The notes under the pieces were generated by a model, which saw only the letters and a program-made list of their open reading frames with translations, did no database searches and was not told where the DNA came from. From assembly GCA_031732875.1 (NCBI GenBank), contig JAVMKL010000169.1, positions 1 through 24,920 on the forward strand: a stretch of DNA of 24,920 nucleotides, written 5' to 3'. The stretch comes from JAVMKJ01 sp031732875. GTDB taxonomy: Bacteria > Pseudomonadota > Gammaproteobacteria > Competibacterales > Competibacteraceae. This document shows, in pieces, positions 7,690 to 13,810 of the stretch (within the stretch, counting starts at the first letter, position 1; each line of letters begins with the position of its first letter). The translations under genes were made by a program, and so were the position numbers.

Positions 7690-8799
7690 TTACAACCCGC
7701 GATTGAGGATTAAGTTTCTTAACCCTTCGTTCTCAGCGTACGGACCACTGATATGATTGATGGTGAGTGGTTCGTCAGCTTGTATTCCAGCCACTAATTT
7801 CAACCCATTCATGACTTCTCGACAAGACAATTGGCCTTTTTGGAGAGGAATGGCAAGATAAAAATCCTTTTCAAAACCATCCTTGCTGAAAACGTAACCT
7901 GGTTCAAGATCGCGCCGGGCGTAAGCGCCACGTACCAAAGCATTGAGATATTCTGTTTCCCTTCTCGGGATAATCCGTCTTGAATAACTACGTCCACCAC
8001 ACATCTCTGCCGCCTTGTGATATGCCTTGAACCATTCGTCAATCTGGTGCGGCAAGGAACAATAGGAAGAAACCGCTACACCACCATAATCAATATCGAT
8101 ATGACGCTCCCAGGTCCTCACTCCCTTTCCGTAGGAAATCAACATGGACGAATGCCAATCGTGATATTCGTGACTCGATAAACCAATTACGTGATTCGGG
8201 TATCGCGCCTTGAGATAGTCAATCTGGTCGAGTTCAAGCTCATCATCTTCTGATGGATAAAGAGCGATGCAATGATTTATCGCCAGAGGAATATTTCGTT
8301 TTTCAAAAAATTTAACCAGATCGTCCAAGTCTTTTTCCGAAGCTCCACCGGTTGAAGCAATGACCGGACGTCGAGTCGTCGCTATCTTCTCAATCAAAAC
8401 CCAATCATTAATATCCGAACTGGCTATCTTGATGATGGGCATATTGAATTCGACACAGAAATCAACTGATATTTCATCAAAAGGGGTTGCCATCGGCATA
8501 CAACTGAGATTTCTTATCTCCTCGACCATACGAGCAAAGTCAGATTTACTCAACTTAGTGTCTTCCGTCTTCTTAATATAACGATGATCCTTATTACCCC
8601 TAAATTCTGGATGAACAAATGCATCGACATCCCTGAATTGAAGTTTGATTGCCGCCTTTATATTATTGTAACGAACGATTGCGGCATGGTCACGTATGAG
8701 TTTGAGACCACGATCAATCTTGCCCCAGTGATTGTTCGCCAGTTCAAGGACAAAAAGATTTTCGAACAGATCTTTATCACGTTGTGCAATTGAATTCAT
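7690..8799 (-). CDS. NeuB/SpsE-family PEP-dependent nonulosonate synthase-like protein
   Basis: This 369-aa protein matches the sialic-acid synthase family. It has VLELANNHWG near the N-terminus (Glu19; compare AEIGNNHNG), a long barrel with MATPFDEISVDFC (103-115), PIIKIASSDIND (121-132) and ASTGGAS (148-154), and candidate metal-ligand histidines His210 (LSSHE) and His233 (ERHID), spaced much as in Neisseria NeuB. A C-terminal SAF/antifreeze-like domain spans about 290-350. Family enzymes condense phosphoenolpyruvate with an N-acetylated hexosamine to make sialic, legionaminic or pseudaminic acid. Several consensus positions differ (for example ERHID instead of EKHF), so the sugar acceptor may be unusual. 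No CMP-sugar synthetase (NeuA) or UDP-GlcNAc 2-epimerase (NeuC) is visible here, so the partners lie elsewhere or the product differs. GC content is intermediate. No clear ribosome-binding site is present. Confidence 0.82.
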   Translation of the reverse strand: MNSIAQRDKDLFENLFVLELANNHWGKIDRGLKLIRDHAAIVRYNNIKAAIKLQFRDVDAFVHPEFRGNKDHRYIKKTEDTKLSKSDFARMVEEIRNLSCMPMATPFDEISVDFCVEFNMPIIKIASSDINDWVLIEKIATTRRPVIASTGGASEKDLDDLVKFFEKRNIPLAINHCIALYPSEDDELELDQIDYLKARYPNHVIGLSSHEYHDWHSSMLISYGKGVRTWERHIDIDYGGVAVSSYCSLPHQIDEWFKAYHKAAEMCGGRSYSRRIIPRRETEYLNALVRGAYARRDLEPGYVFSKDGFEKDFYLAIPLQKGQLSCREVMNGLKLVAGIQADEPLTINHISGPYAENEGLRNLILNRGL

Positions 8800-8844
8800 G
8801 GCAATTTAATATTCAGCAGTTGATGTGCCAAGACAGGCTTTCCT

Positions 8845-8966
8845 GTTTCAAAAATTGACGCCGAAAAACGTCTCCAACCGCTCCGCCGCGTAATCCAGCA
8901 TCGTTTCGCTCAACCCCGGATACACCCCGATCCAGAAGGTATCCTTCATCACCCGGTCGGTTTTTA
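8845..8966 (-). repeat. Duplicated 3' end of rfbH (direct repeat of 9835-9956)
   Basis: This copy aligns without gaps to the 3' end of the intact rfbH fusion at an offset of 990 bp. I count 7 differences in the 116 positions from 8845 to 8960 (about 94% identity). It encodes the last ~39 residues, from KTDRVMKDTFWIGVYPG to FFGVNF and a stop. It has no rfbH upstream: it is joined directly to a fragment of an SDR epimerase gene. It is a recombination scar left by a partial duplication of the locus. Confidence 0.9.
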
Positions 8967-8994
8967 CTACCGGCCGCCGGTCATACGACCAGTG

Positions 8995-9239
8995 TTGCAC
9001 CGACGCGTGTCCGGCGAGATGCGGGAATCTGCTGCGAAACCGCTCCGGGTCGCGTGTCAGCACGACCGCTTTGGTACGCAAATAAGCTGATCATTGGCCG
9101 CGAGCAAGCTCTCCAGCAGCCAAGAGCCCACGAACCCCGTACCACCCGTCAGGAAAATCGACTGCTCTCGCAGATTCTCCCACAACCCTTGCGTGTGATT
9201 GAGGATGTGGTCCAAGTCCTGCTGCGGTAGAGGTGTCAT
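8995..9239 (-). pseudogene. Broken N-terminal fragment of an NAD-dependent epimerase (SDR), frameshifted and truncated
   Basis: From ATG 9239 the frame reads MTPLPQQDLDHIL and then the SDR nucleotide-binding motif FLTGGTGFVGSWLLESLLAA. At about 9070-9083 the reading frame is lost: the continuation, RTKAVVLTRDPERFRSRFP, lies in another minus frame and is typical of the second strand of the Rossmann fold. The homology stops after about 80 codons, where the duplicated rfbH 3' end begins. The catalytic Tyr-x3-Lys and the whole substrate domain are missing, so it cannot encode a working enzyme. The shift can be explained by loss of a single base in CAGCTT(A)ATTTGCG, which is inference. The 77-codon frame at 8848-9081 is a chance chimera of this fragment and the rfbH tail. 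Confidence 0.82.
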
Positions 9240-9272
9240 TGGAGTGTTCGGAAACCTTAGGGCCACCCTAAA

Positions 9273-9347
9273 TATCAAATGGGTTCAATGCGGTTTCTAT
9301 TCTGGCTCGCCGCCTGCGCCAAACACGTCTTCCAAACTTCCCGCAGT
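9273..9347 (-). pseudogene. Degenerate second copy of the 45-aa ORF
   Basis: This stretch aligns base for base, without gaps, to 9701-9775 (63 of 75 positions identical by my count). In the matching frame it still reads TAGSLEDVFGAGGEPE but then has in-frame stops where the intact copy has a Glu/Pro-rich stretch. It sits between the truncated toxin start and the broken epimerase, so it belongs to the same rearranged region. Confidence 0.75.
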
Positions 9348-9349
9348 AA

Positions 9350-9378
9350 GGATACTTGACCACTGCTTGGTCAGGCAT
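9350..9378 (-). pseudogene. Stub of a toxin-like gene (possible DUF3368/PIN partner of UPF0175), truncated after about 8 codons
   Basis: An ATG at 9378 overlaps the stop codon of the UPF0175 gene (9371-9373) and reads MPDQAVVK before the frame enters the degenerate 45-aa-ORF copy. UPF0175 genes are often followed by an overlapping gene for a PIN-like DUF3368 protein whose product starts with a few polar residues and then VVxNTSPL. The overlap and first residues fit such a gene, but everything after about codon 8 is foreign. The frame does continue to a stop at codon 37, as an unrelated arginine-rich read-through. This rests on a very short match. Confidence 0.35.
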
Positions 9379-9622
9379 GGTTCAACTCTTCCTGCAAACT
9401 GACCAGATCGACTTGAAAAACCTCAACCTGTTCGGCGGCGAGGGCTGCCAAAAAGTCAACACGGTCCATCCCGGCAATCATCGCAGCCTTTTCCATCGAT
9501 ATTTCACCACGACCATACCAATGAATGGCTGCCGCCAGGCGTAACTGCCGGGCAAATTCGCGGGGAGGTTGCTTGCGCGTGGAAAAAACCTCATCCGGTA
9601 AATCAATGGCGATTTGGGACAT
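9371..9622 (-). CDS. UPF0175-family small protein (antitoxin-like, orphan)
   Basis: This is an 83-aa protein starting MSQIAIDLPDEVF, with EFARQLRLAAAIHWYGRGEISMEKAAMIAGMDRVDFLAAL in the middle and an acidic tail. This is the pattern of UPF0175: a short N-terminal strand, then a helix-turn-helix-like segment in which a Lys/Glu-Ala-Ala-x-Ile-Ala-Gly core leads into a second helix. Members often pair with DUF3368 PIN-domain proteins and are treated as predicted antitoxins or small DNA-binding regulators. Here the downstream overlapping partner is cut off after a few codons. The antitoxin may thus be an orphan or may still autoregulate. It sits inside the rearranged block between rfbH and the NeuB gene. 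Function beyond the family is unknown. Confidence 0.75.
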   Translation of the reverse strand: MSQIAIDLPDEVFSTRKQPPREFARQLRLAAAIHWYGRGEISMEKAAMIAGMDRVDFLAALAAEQVEVFQVDLVSLQEELNHA

Positions 9623-9661
9623 GCTGGCTTTCTGTTCCTGTCAGTTCACTTTTCAACAAAA

Positions 9662-9799
9662 TTAAGCCGCTTGAAACTCAAAATTTGAAGCAACTCCAAC
9701 TATCAAACCGGCCCAATGCGGCTTCGGCTCTGGCTCGCCGCCCGCGCCAAACACGTCTTCCAAACTGCCGGCGGTCTCGAAACTTGCCATATAGTGCAT
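9662..9799 (-). CDS. 45-aa hypothetical protein with a good ribosome-binding site
   Basis: This is a short frame with ATG at 9799 preceded by AATAAGGAAAAGCCT, a convincing Shine-Dalgarno at normal spacing. The peptide begins MHYMASFETAGSLEDVFG, has a Gly/Glu/Pro-rich middle (AGGEPEPKPH) and ends VGVASNFEFQAA. I do not recognise a family. It is small, mildly acidic and has no clear membrane segment. It lies 38 bp after the rfbH stop, so it could be read from the same transcript. A decayed copy at 9273-9347 shows that the sequence has been duplicated here. The second Met (codon 4) is an alternative start. Because it lies within a rearranged segment it could also be the truncated end of a longer ancestral gene. 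Confidence 0.5.
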   Translation of the reverse strand: MHYMASFETAGSLEDVFGAGGEPEPKPHWAGLIVGVASNFEFQAA

Positions 9800-9837
9800 A
9801 GGCTTTTCCTTATTAAAATCGTCGACTTCCGCCCGTT

Positions 9838-11544
9838 TCAAAAGTTGACGCCGAAAAAGGCTTCCAACCGCTCCGCCGCGTAATCCAGCATCGCCTCGCT
9901 CAACCCCGGATACACCCCGACCCAGAAGGTATCCTTCATCACCCGGTCGGTATTCACCAACTCCCCGCTGACTCGATACGGCCGCCCACGAAAATACGGC
10001 TGCCGGGTCAGATTCCCCGCGAACAGCAACCGCGTCCCGATTTTGTACTGATCCAGATAACGCAGCAGATCCACCCGCGTCACCCCCGCCTCCGGGCGCA
10101 GCGTCAGCGGAAACCCGAACCAGGACGGCTCGCCGCGGGGCGTCGCTTCCGGTAAAATCAGGAACTCCTCGCAACTCTTCAACCGCTCCCGCAAAAACGT
10201 GAAATTCCGCTGTCGCGCGGCGATGAATTCCGGCAGGCGCTGCATCTGTGCCAGACCGCAGGCCGCCTGCAGGTCGGTGATCTTCAGATTGTAGCCGGCG
10301 TGGGAATAAATGTACTTGTGATCGTAGCCCGCCGGCAGATCGCCCAACTGCCAGCCGAAGCGCTGGCCGCAGGTGTTATCCCGACCCGGCGCGCAATAAC
10401 AGTCCCGGCCCCAATCACGGAACGACTCGGCAATCTGCTTGAGTTGCGGATTGTTGGTGAATACCGCCCCGCCCTCCCCCATCGTGATGTGATGGGCGGG
10501 ATAAAAGCTCAGGGTCCCGATGTCGCCGAAGGTGCCGACCATCCTTGGAATCCCGCCCTCACCCCCAACCCCTCTCCCGAAGGGCGAGGGGAGCCAGACA
10601 CCCTCACCTTCAACCTCTCTCCCCGAGGGCGAGGGGAGCCGATAGGTCGAGCCAAGCGCATCGCAGCAGTCCTCGATCAGCCAGAGATTGTGCTGCTGGC
10701 AGAGACGGGTGACGACGTCCAGGTTGAAAGGGTTGCCCAAGGTGTGGGCGAGCATGATCGCCTTCGTTTGCGGGCCGATGGCCTCTTCGATGCGGCTAGC
10801 GTCGATATTGTAGGTACCGAGCTCCACATCGACGAACACCGGCACCGCGCCGAATTGCAGGATCGGATTCACCGTGGTCGGGAAGGCGGCGGCGACCGCG
10901 ATAACCTCATCGCCGGGCCTGATGGCACGCTCGCCCAGTTTCGACGACGTCAAGGTATTAAACGCCACCAGATTCGCCGAAGACCCCGAATTGACGGTCA
11001 TCAGTTGCCCGACGCCGATGAACCGGGCCAGGCGCCGCTCGAATTCCTCGTTGAAGCGGCCGGTGGTCAGCCAGCCATCCAGCGCCGCCTCCACCATGAA
11101 CTGGAGTTCCACGCTATCCAGCACCTTGCCCGAGGGCGGGATCGTCGAAACGCCCGGAACGAACAGGCGAGGAGCATGTTCCAGCTCGGCGAAGCGCGGG
11201 ATCTCCGCCGCAATCAAGCGACGGAACACGGTTGCAAAAGCCGCGTCGCTCAACCGCGCCAAGGGCTTCAGCACCACGCTTTCATGCAGCAAAAACGGCT
11301 TGTCCAAGCGCAAAAAACTGGGAAACGGCAGCGGCGGTCCCACGTAATCCGCCGCATTCAGGGCGTAACCTTGCCCTGCATCGGTCACTGGGGTCGTCGT
11401 AATAAACAGAAACCGTACATCACCGTTCGCATCGGGGGAATTCAGCGCCAGCGCCGGCCGCGCCTGGTTTCCCGAGAGATCGGCAAAAGGAAACGGCAGC
11501 TTATAGATGCCGCCCGCCCGAATTCTAAAGGTCGTTCCAGACAT
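9838..11544 (-). CDS. rfbH: MazF/PemK-like toxin fused in frame to CDP-4-keto-6-deoxy-D-glucose 3-dehydrase (RfbH/DdhC/E1)
   Basis: One 568-codon frame joins two proteins. Residues 1-~112 look like a MazF/PemK-type endoribonuclease: GGIYKLPFPFADLSGNQARPAL (split by eye at 11-32) and FLFITTTPVT. Residues ~106-568 are near-complete RfbH, the PLP- and [2Fe-2S]-dependent enzyme that starts C-3 deoxygenation of CDP-4-keto-6-deoxyglucose. His351 in SFYPAHHITMGEGG replaces the usual PLP lysine, as in E1. Cluster cysteines are Cys294, Cys382, Cys384 and Cys392. Known relatives have C-X57-C-X-C-X7-C; here the first gap is 87, because two palindromic repeats add exactly 30 residues (10556-10640). I start at ATG 11544, overlapping the antitoxin stop by 20 bases. 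No Met occurs between residues 1 and 150, and possible internal GTG/TTG starts near the join lack a Shine-Dalgarno, so the enzyme may be made only as the fusion. Neither activity is proven. Confidence 0.85.
   Translation of the reverse strand: MSGTTFRIRAGGIYKLPFPFADLSGNQARPALALNSPDANGDVRFLFITTTPVTDAGQGYALNAADYVGPPLPFPSFLRLDKPFLLHESVVLKPLARLSDAAFATVFRRLIAAEIPRFAELEHAPRLFVPGVSTIPPSGKVLDSVELQFMVEAALDGWLTTGRFNEEFERRLARFIGVGQLMTVNSGSSANLVAFNTLTSSKLGERAIRPGDEVIAVAAAFPTTVNPILQFGAVPVFVDVELGTYNIDASRIEEAIGPQTKAIMLAHTLGNPFNLDVVTRLCQQHNLWLIEDCCDALGSTYRLPSPSGREVEGEGVWLPSPFGRGVGGEGGIPRMVGTFGDIGTLSFYPAHHITMGEGGAVFTNNPQLKQIAESFRDWGRDCYCAPGRDNTCGQRFGWQLGDLPAGYDHKYIYSHAGYNLKITDLQAACGLAQMQRLPEFIAARQRNFTFLRERLKSCEEFLILPEATPRGEPSWFGFPLTLRPEAGVTRVDLLRYLDQYKIGTRLLFAGNLTRQPYFRGRPYRVSGELVNTDRVMKDTFWVGVYPGLSEAMLDYAAERLEAFFGVNF
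10556..10640. repeat. Two tandem copies of a 40-bp palindromic repeat (45-bp period) inserted in the rfbH coding sequence
   Basis: Unit 1 is 10556-10595 and unit 2 is 10601-10640, separated by five bases. Both start CCCTCACC and end GCGAGGGGAGCC, with about five differences between them. Each can fold: in unit 1, CCCCTCTCCC pairs with GGGCGAGGGG around a GAA loop with one mismatch. The 45-bp period keeps the frame and encodes two related 15-residue blocks, LPSPSGREVEGEGVW and LPSPFGRGVGGEGGI, on the minus strand. Similar CCCTC-rich palindromes are common as dispersed intergenic repeats in many GC-rich bacteria. An in-gene location resembles the Rickettsia palindromic elements in concept only. 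Confidence 0.88.
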
Positions 11545-11740
11545 TTTCGGCGGGATTGGCCAACACCTGACGGGCAAAACCGGTTTGCTCCTGCAAACGC
11601 GCCAGTTCCAGCGCATCATCCGGCAACGCCTGATCGTCATCGACGATCCAAACTCGAACCCGGGATCCTGCTGGCTTGGCAATACGCAATGCGACCTGTC
11701 CGCCTTCGCCGACCGTCACGACTTGCTGTATGGCATTCAT
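11525..11740 (-). CDS. AbrB/PemI-like antitoxin of a MazEF/PemIK-type module
   Basis: This 71-aa protein begins MNAIQQVVTVGEGGQVALRI, a strand-rich segment like the swapped-hairpin/AbrB-type DNA-binding part of small antitoxins, followed by a charged helical part and the C-terminal AENVWNDL. That ending resembles the E-x-(V/I)-(W/Y)-(N/D)-N/D-L tail seen in many MazF/PemK partner antitoxins. It would bind and neutralise the toxin domain encoded next and repress its own operon. The ATG overlaps the rfbG stop (ATGA), and its own stop overlaps the toxin start by 20 bases, so the whole rfbF-rfbG-antitoxin-toxin/rfbH string is translationally coupled. The pairing with the toxin-like domain is clear from position; the exact antitoxin family is less certain. 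Confidence 0.72.
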   Translation of the reverse strand: MNAIQQVVTVGEGGQVALRIAKPAGSRVRVWIVDDDQALPDDALELARLQEQTGFARQVLANPAENVWNDL

Positions 11741-12810
11741 TCACCGCTCTCCTGAAATTGCTCGATCTGCGCCAGCGTCATCGCCCGCATATCCACGCCG
11801 CCCGCATAAGCCCGATACCAGTCCCCTGTCGCCCGTATGCCCTGCTTCAGGTCCCAGCGCGGCGTCCAGCCCAGCCGCGCCCTGGCCTTGGCGCAATCCA
11901 GCTTCAGACAATGGGCCTCATGCGGGTGGTCCCCGTCGTCCTGCTGCCAGCCCGCGCCATCGCCCCAGTACGCCGCCAGCCGTTCGACCAGCCAGATCAC
12001 CGACCGCACATCCTCCTCGCCGGGACCAAAATTCCAGCCTTCGGCGAACGCCGGACCATCCTCATACAACATCCGCGCCAACAGCAGATAGCCCCGTACC
12101 GGCTCCAGCACGTGTTGCCAGGGGCGGATCGCCCGCGGATTGCGCACCTTGACCGGCTCCCCGGCCAACAGGGCGCGGACCGCGTCGGGCACCAGGCGAT
12201 CCACCGCCCAGTCGCCCCCGCCGATCACGTTGCCGACGCGGGCGCTGGCCACCGCCACGCCATGCTCGGCATGACGGGCCGGATTGAAAAACGAACGGCG
12301 ATAGGCAGCGATCACCAGTTCGGCGCAACCCTTGCTGCTGCTGTAGGGATCGAAACCACCCATCGCCTCGTCCTCGCGGTAGCCCCACAGCCATTCGCGA
12401 TTCTCATAGCACTTGTCGCTGGTTACGTTCACCACCGCCCGAACGCTGGCAACCCCCCGCACCGCCTCCAACACATGCGCCGTACCCATCACGTTGGTCG
12501 CATACGTTTCCAGCGGATTGGCATAGGAATAGCGCACGAGCGACTGCGCCGCCAGGTGGAACACGATATCTGGCCGGCATTCGGCCAGCGCGCCTTGCAA
12601 CCGCGGAAAATCCCGGATGTCGCCCTCCAGCGAAATCATCCCTTCCGCCACCCGCGCCGCCTCGAACAGACTGGGAACCGTCGGCGGCGGCAACGCATAA
12701 CCGACTACCTTCACCCCCAGATGTTGCAGCCACAACGCCAGCCAGCCACCCTTGAACCCGGTATGGCCGGTGATAAAAACGGTCTTGTCCCGCCAAAATT
12801 CGTCAGCCAT
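11737..12810 (-). CDS. rfbG: CDP-glucose 4,6-dehydratase
   Basis: This 357-aa extended SDR converts CDP-D-glucose to CDP-4-keto-6-deoxy-D-glucose. The cofactor motif TGHTGFKGGWLALWL starts at residue 14. NVTSDKCYEN (residues 128-137) holds the dehydratase residues Ser131, Asp132 and Lys133. Tyr156-x3-Lys160 is in DPYSSSKGCAE, followed by ARVGNVIGGGDWAVDRLVPD, which is characteristic of the RfbG/DdhB group. The start is ATG 12810, which overlaps the rfbF stop as TAATG. A 33-codon upstream extension of the frame lies inside rfbF and is not used. The length equals that of known family members. The next gene, the antitoxin, overlaps the stop by four bases. With RfbF upstream and RfbH downstream this is the standard CDP-dideoxyhexose trunk pathway. 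Confidence 0.95.
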   Translation of the reverse strand: MADEFWRDKTVFITGHTGFKGGWLALWLQHLGVKVVGYALPPPTVPSLFEAARVAEGMISLEGDIRDFPRLQGALAECRPDIVFHLAAQSLVRYSYANPLETYATNVMGTAHVLEAVRGVASVRAVVNVTSDKCYENREWLWGYREDEAMGGFDPYSSSKGCAELVIAAYRRSFFNPARHAEHGVAVASARVGNVIGGGDWAVDRLVPDAVRALLAGEPVKVRNPRAIRPWQHVLEPVRGYLLLARMLYEDGPAFAEGWNFGPGEEDVRSVIWLVERLAAYWGDGAGWQQDDGDHPHEAHCLKLDCAKARARLGWTPRWDLKQGIRATGDWYRAYAGGVDMRAMTLAQIEQFQESGE

Positions 12811-13580
12811 TACCAGATTTTCCACGGCGCCCGCCCCGAAGCCCACAACTCTTCCAGGTAAACCTTGTCGCGCAAGGTATCCATCGGTTGCCAGAACCCC
12901 CGATGGCAATAGGCCGCCAGTTGTCCTTCCCGCGCCAACCGCTCCAGCGGCTCGCGCTCCCAGATCACCGCATCCCCCGCAATGTATTCAATCGTTTGGG
13001 GGGACAGTACGAAGAAACCACCGTTGATCCAGCCGCCATCGCCCTGCGGCTTCTCCTGAAACCCGCGAACCCGGTCATCCAGCACCGTCAGCGCCCCATA
13101 GCGCCCCGGCGGCTGCACCGCAGTCACCGTAGCCAAACGACCCTGAGCACGGTGGAAATCCAGCAGCGCTGGAATATCGACATCCGCCACCCCGTCGCCA
13201 TAAGTGAAGCAGAAGGTTTCATTCTCCTGCAAATAATCGCGCACCCGCCGCAAGCGGCCGCCGGTCATGGTGTGCTCGCCGGTATCCACCAAGGTGACCC
13301 GCCACGGCTCGGCGTACCGCTCGTGGACGTGCATCTGATTGTTCCGCATGTCGAAGGTGACATCCGACATGTGCAGGAAATAGTTGGCGAAATACTCCTT
13401 GATCAGGTAACCCTTGTAGCCGAGGCAGATCAGAAAATCGTTAATCCCATGACAGGAATAGACTTTCATGACATGCCAGATGATCGGCTTGCCGCCGATA
13501 TCGATCATCGGCTTGGGCTTGAGATGAGACTCCTCGCTGATGCGGGTGCCCAGACCGCCGGCGAGAATGATCGCTTTCAT
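12810..13580 (-). CDS. rfbF: Glucose-1-phosphate cytidylyltransferase
   Basis: This 256-aa nucleotidyltransferase makes CDP-glucose from CTP and glucose-1-phosphate, the first step of CDP-3,6-dideoxyhexose synthesis. It has AIILAGGLGTRISEES (residues 3-18) with the phosphate-binding glycines and Arg13, KPKPMIDIGGKPIIWH (21-36), FCFTYGDGVADVD with the metal-binding Asp, and EKPQGDGGWINGGFFV. The start is ATG 13580, preceded by GGGAG at ideal spacing; an in-frame TTG twelve bases upstream would overlap that Shine-Dalgarno. The TAA stop overlaps the rfbG start. It is the first recognisable gene of the minus-strand locus; the promoter presumably lies in 13581-13950, but I could not pick one with confidence. 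Confidence 0.95.
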   Translation of the reverse strand: MKAIILAGGLGTRISEESHLKPKPMIDIGGKPIIWHVMKVYSCHGINDFLICLGYKGYLIKEYFANYFLHMSDVTFDMRNNQMHVHERYAEPWRVTLVDTGEHTMTGGRLRRVRDYLQENETFCFTYGDGVADVDIPALLDFHRAQGRLATVTAVQPPGRYGALTVLDDRVRGFQEKPQGDGGWINGGFFVLSPQTIEYIAGDAVIWEREPLERLAREGQLAAYCHRGFWQPMDTLRDKVYLEELWASGRAPWKIW

Positions 13581-13810
13581 GGCTGCTCCCAACAGAGTCC
13601 GTATTTATTGACTCGAAAATAGCCAAAGTCGAGTTGAAGTGAAAGAGAGCGTATCGTGCTCAACAGGTCCTCCCCCCACTGCTCGAGGCTATAATGGAAG
13701 AGCACGAAGAAGCCCAAGAAGAGCATCAGTGCTTCCCCCCAGCGAACCCAGGCTGCTCGCCCGACTTGGATCACCATGGGAAGGGATGCGCTGTTCCGGA
13801 GAGTGTCCAT
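13577..13810 (-). CDS. Doubtful 77-aa ORF upstream of rfbF, one possible membrane segment
   Basis: An open minus frame from ATG 13810 ends four bases inside rfbF (ATGA-type overlap), the pattern of a coupled upstream gene. The product has a hydrophobic stretch (ALMLFLGFFVLFHYSL) flanked by charged residues and no match I recognise. No good ribosome-binding site precedes the ATG. The frame extends further upstream to 13882, but that part is Cys-rich and unlikely to be protein. It may be a real small membrane protein, the 3' end of a gene cut by the scaffold join, or chance. Nothing else coding is evident in 13581-13950. Confidence 0.3.
   Translation of the reverse strand: MDTLRNSASLPMVIQVGRAAWVRWGEALMLFLGFFVLFHYSLEQWGEDLLSTIRSLSLQLDFGYFRVNKYGLCWEQP

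Noticed and set aside
8848..9081. A 77-aa ORF as a genuine new gene
   Set aside because: Its first third is an out-of-frame epimerase fragment and the rest is the copied rfbH tail, so it is a junction artefact.
10556..10640. CRISPR array
   Set aside because: There are only two units, separated by five bases and inside a coding sequence, with strong palindromes; no cas genes are nearby.
11545..11682. Extending the toxin-RfbH frame upstream to the ATG at 11682
   Set aside because: That segment overlaps the antitoxin in another frame and is Cys/Arg/Pro-rich. The toxin domain begins just after the ATG at 11544.
10300..12861. An 853-codon open frame on the plus strand opposite rfbH, the antitoxin and rfbG
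   Set aside because: It is antisense to three well-supported genes with recognisable motifs. Its translation is rich in Arg, Pro, Gln and His with no family match, as expected from a high-GC shadow frame.
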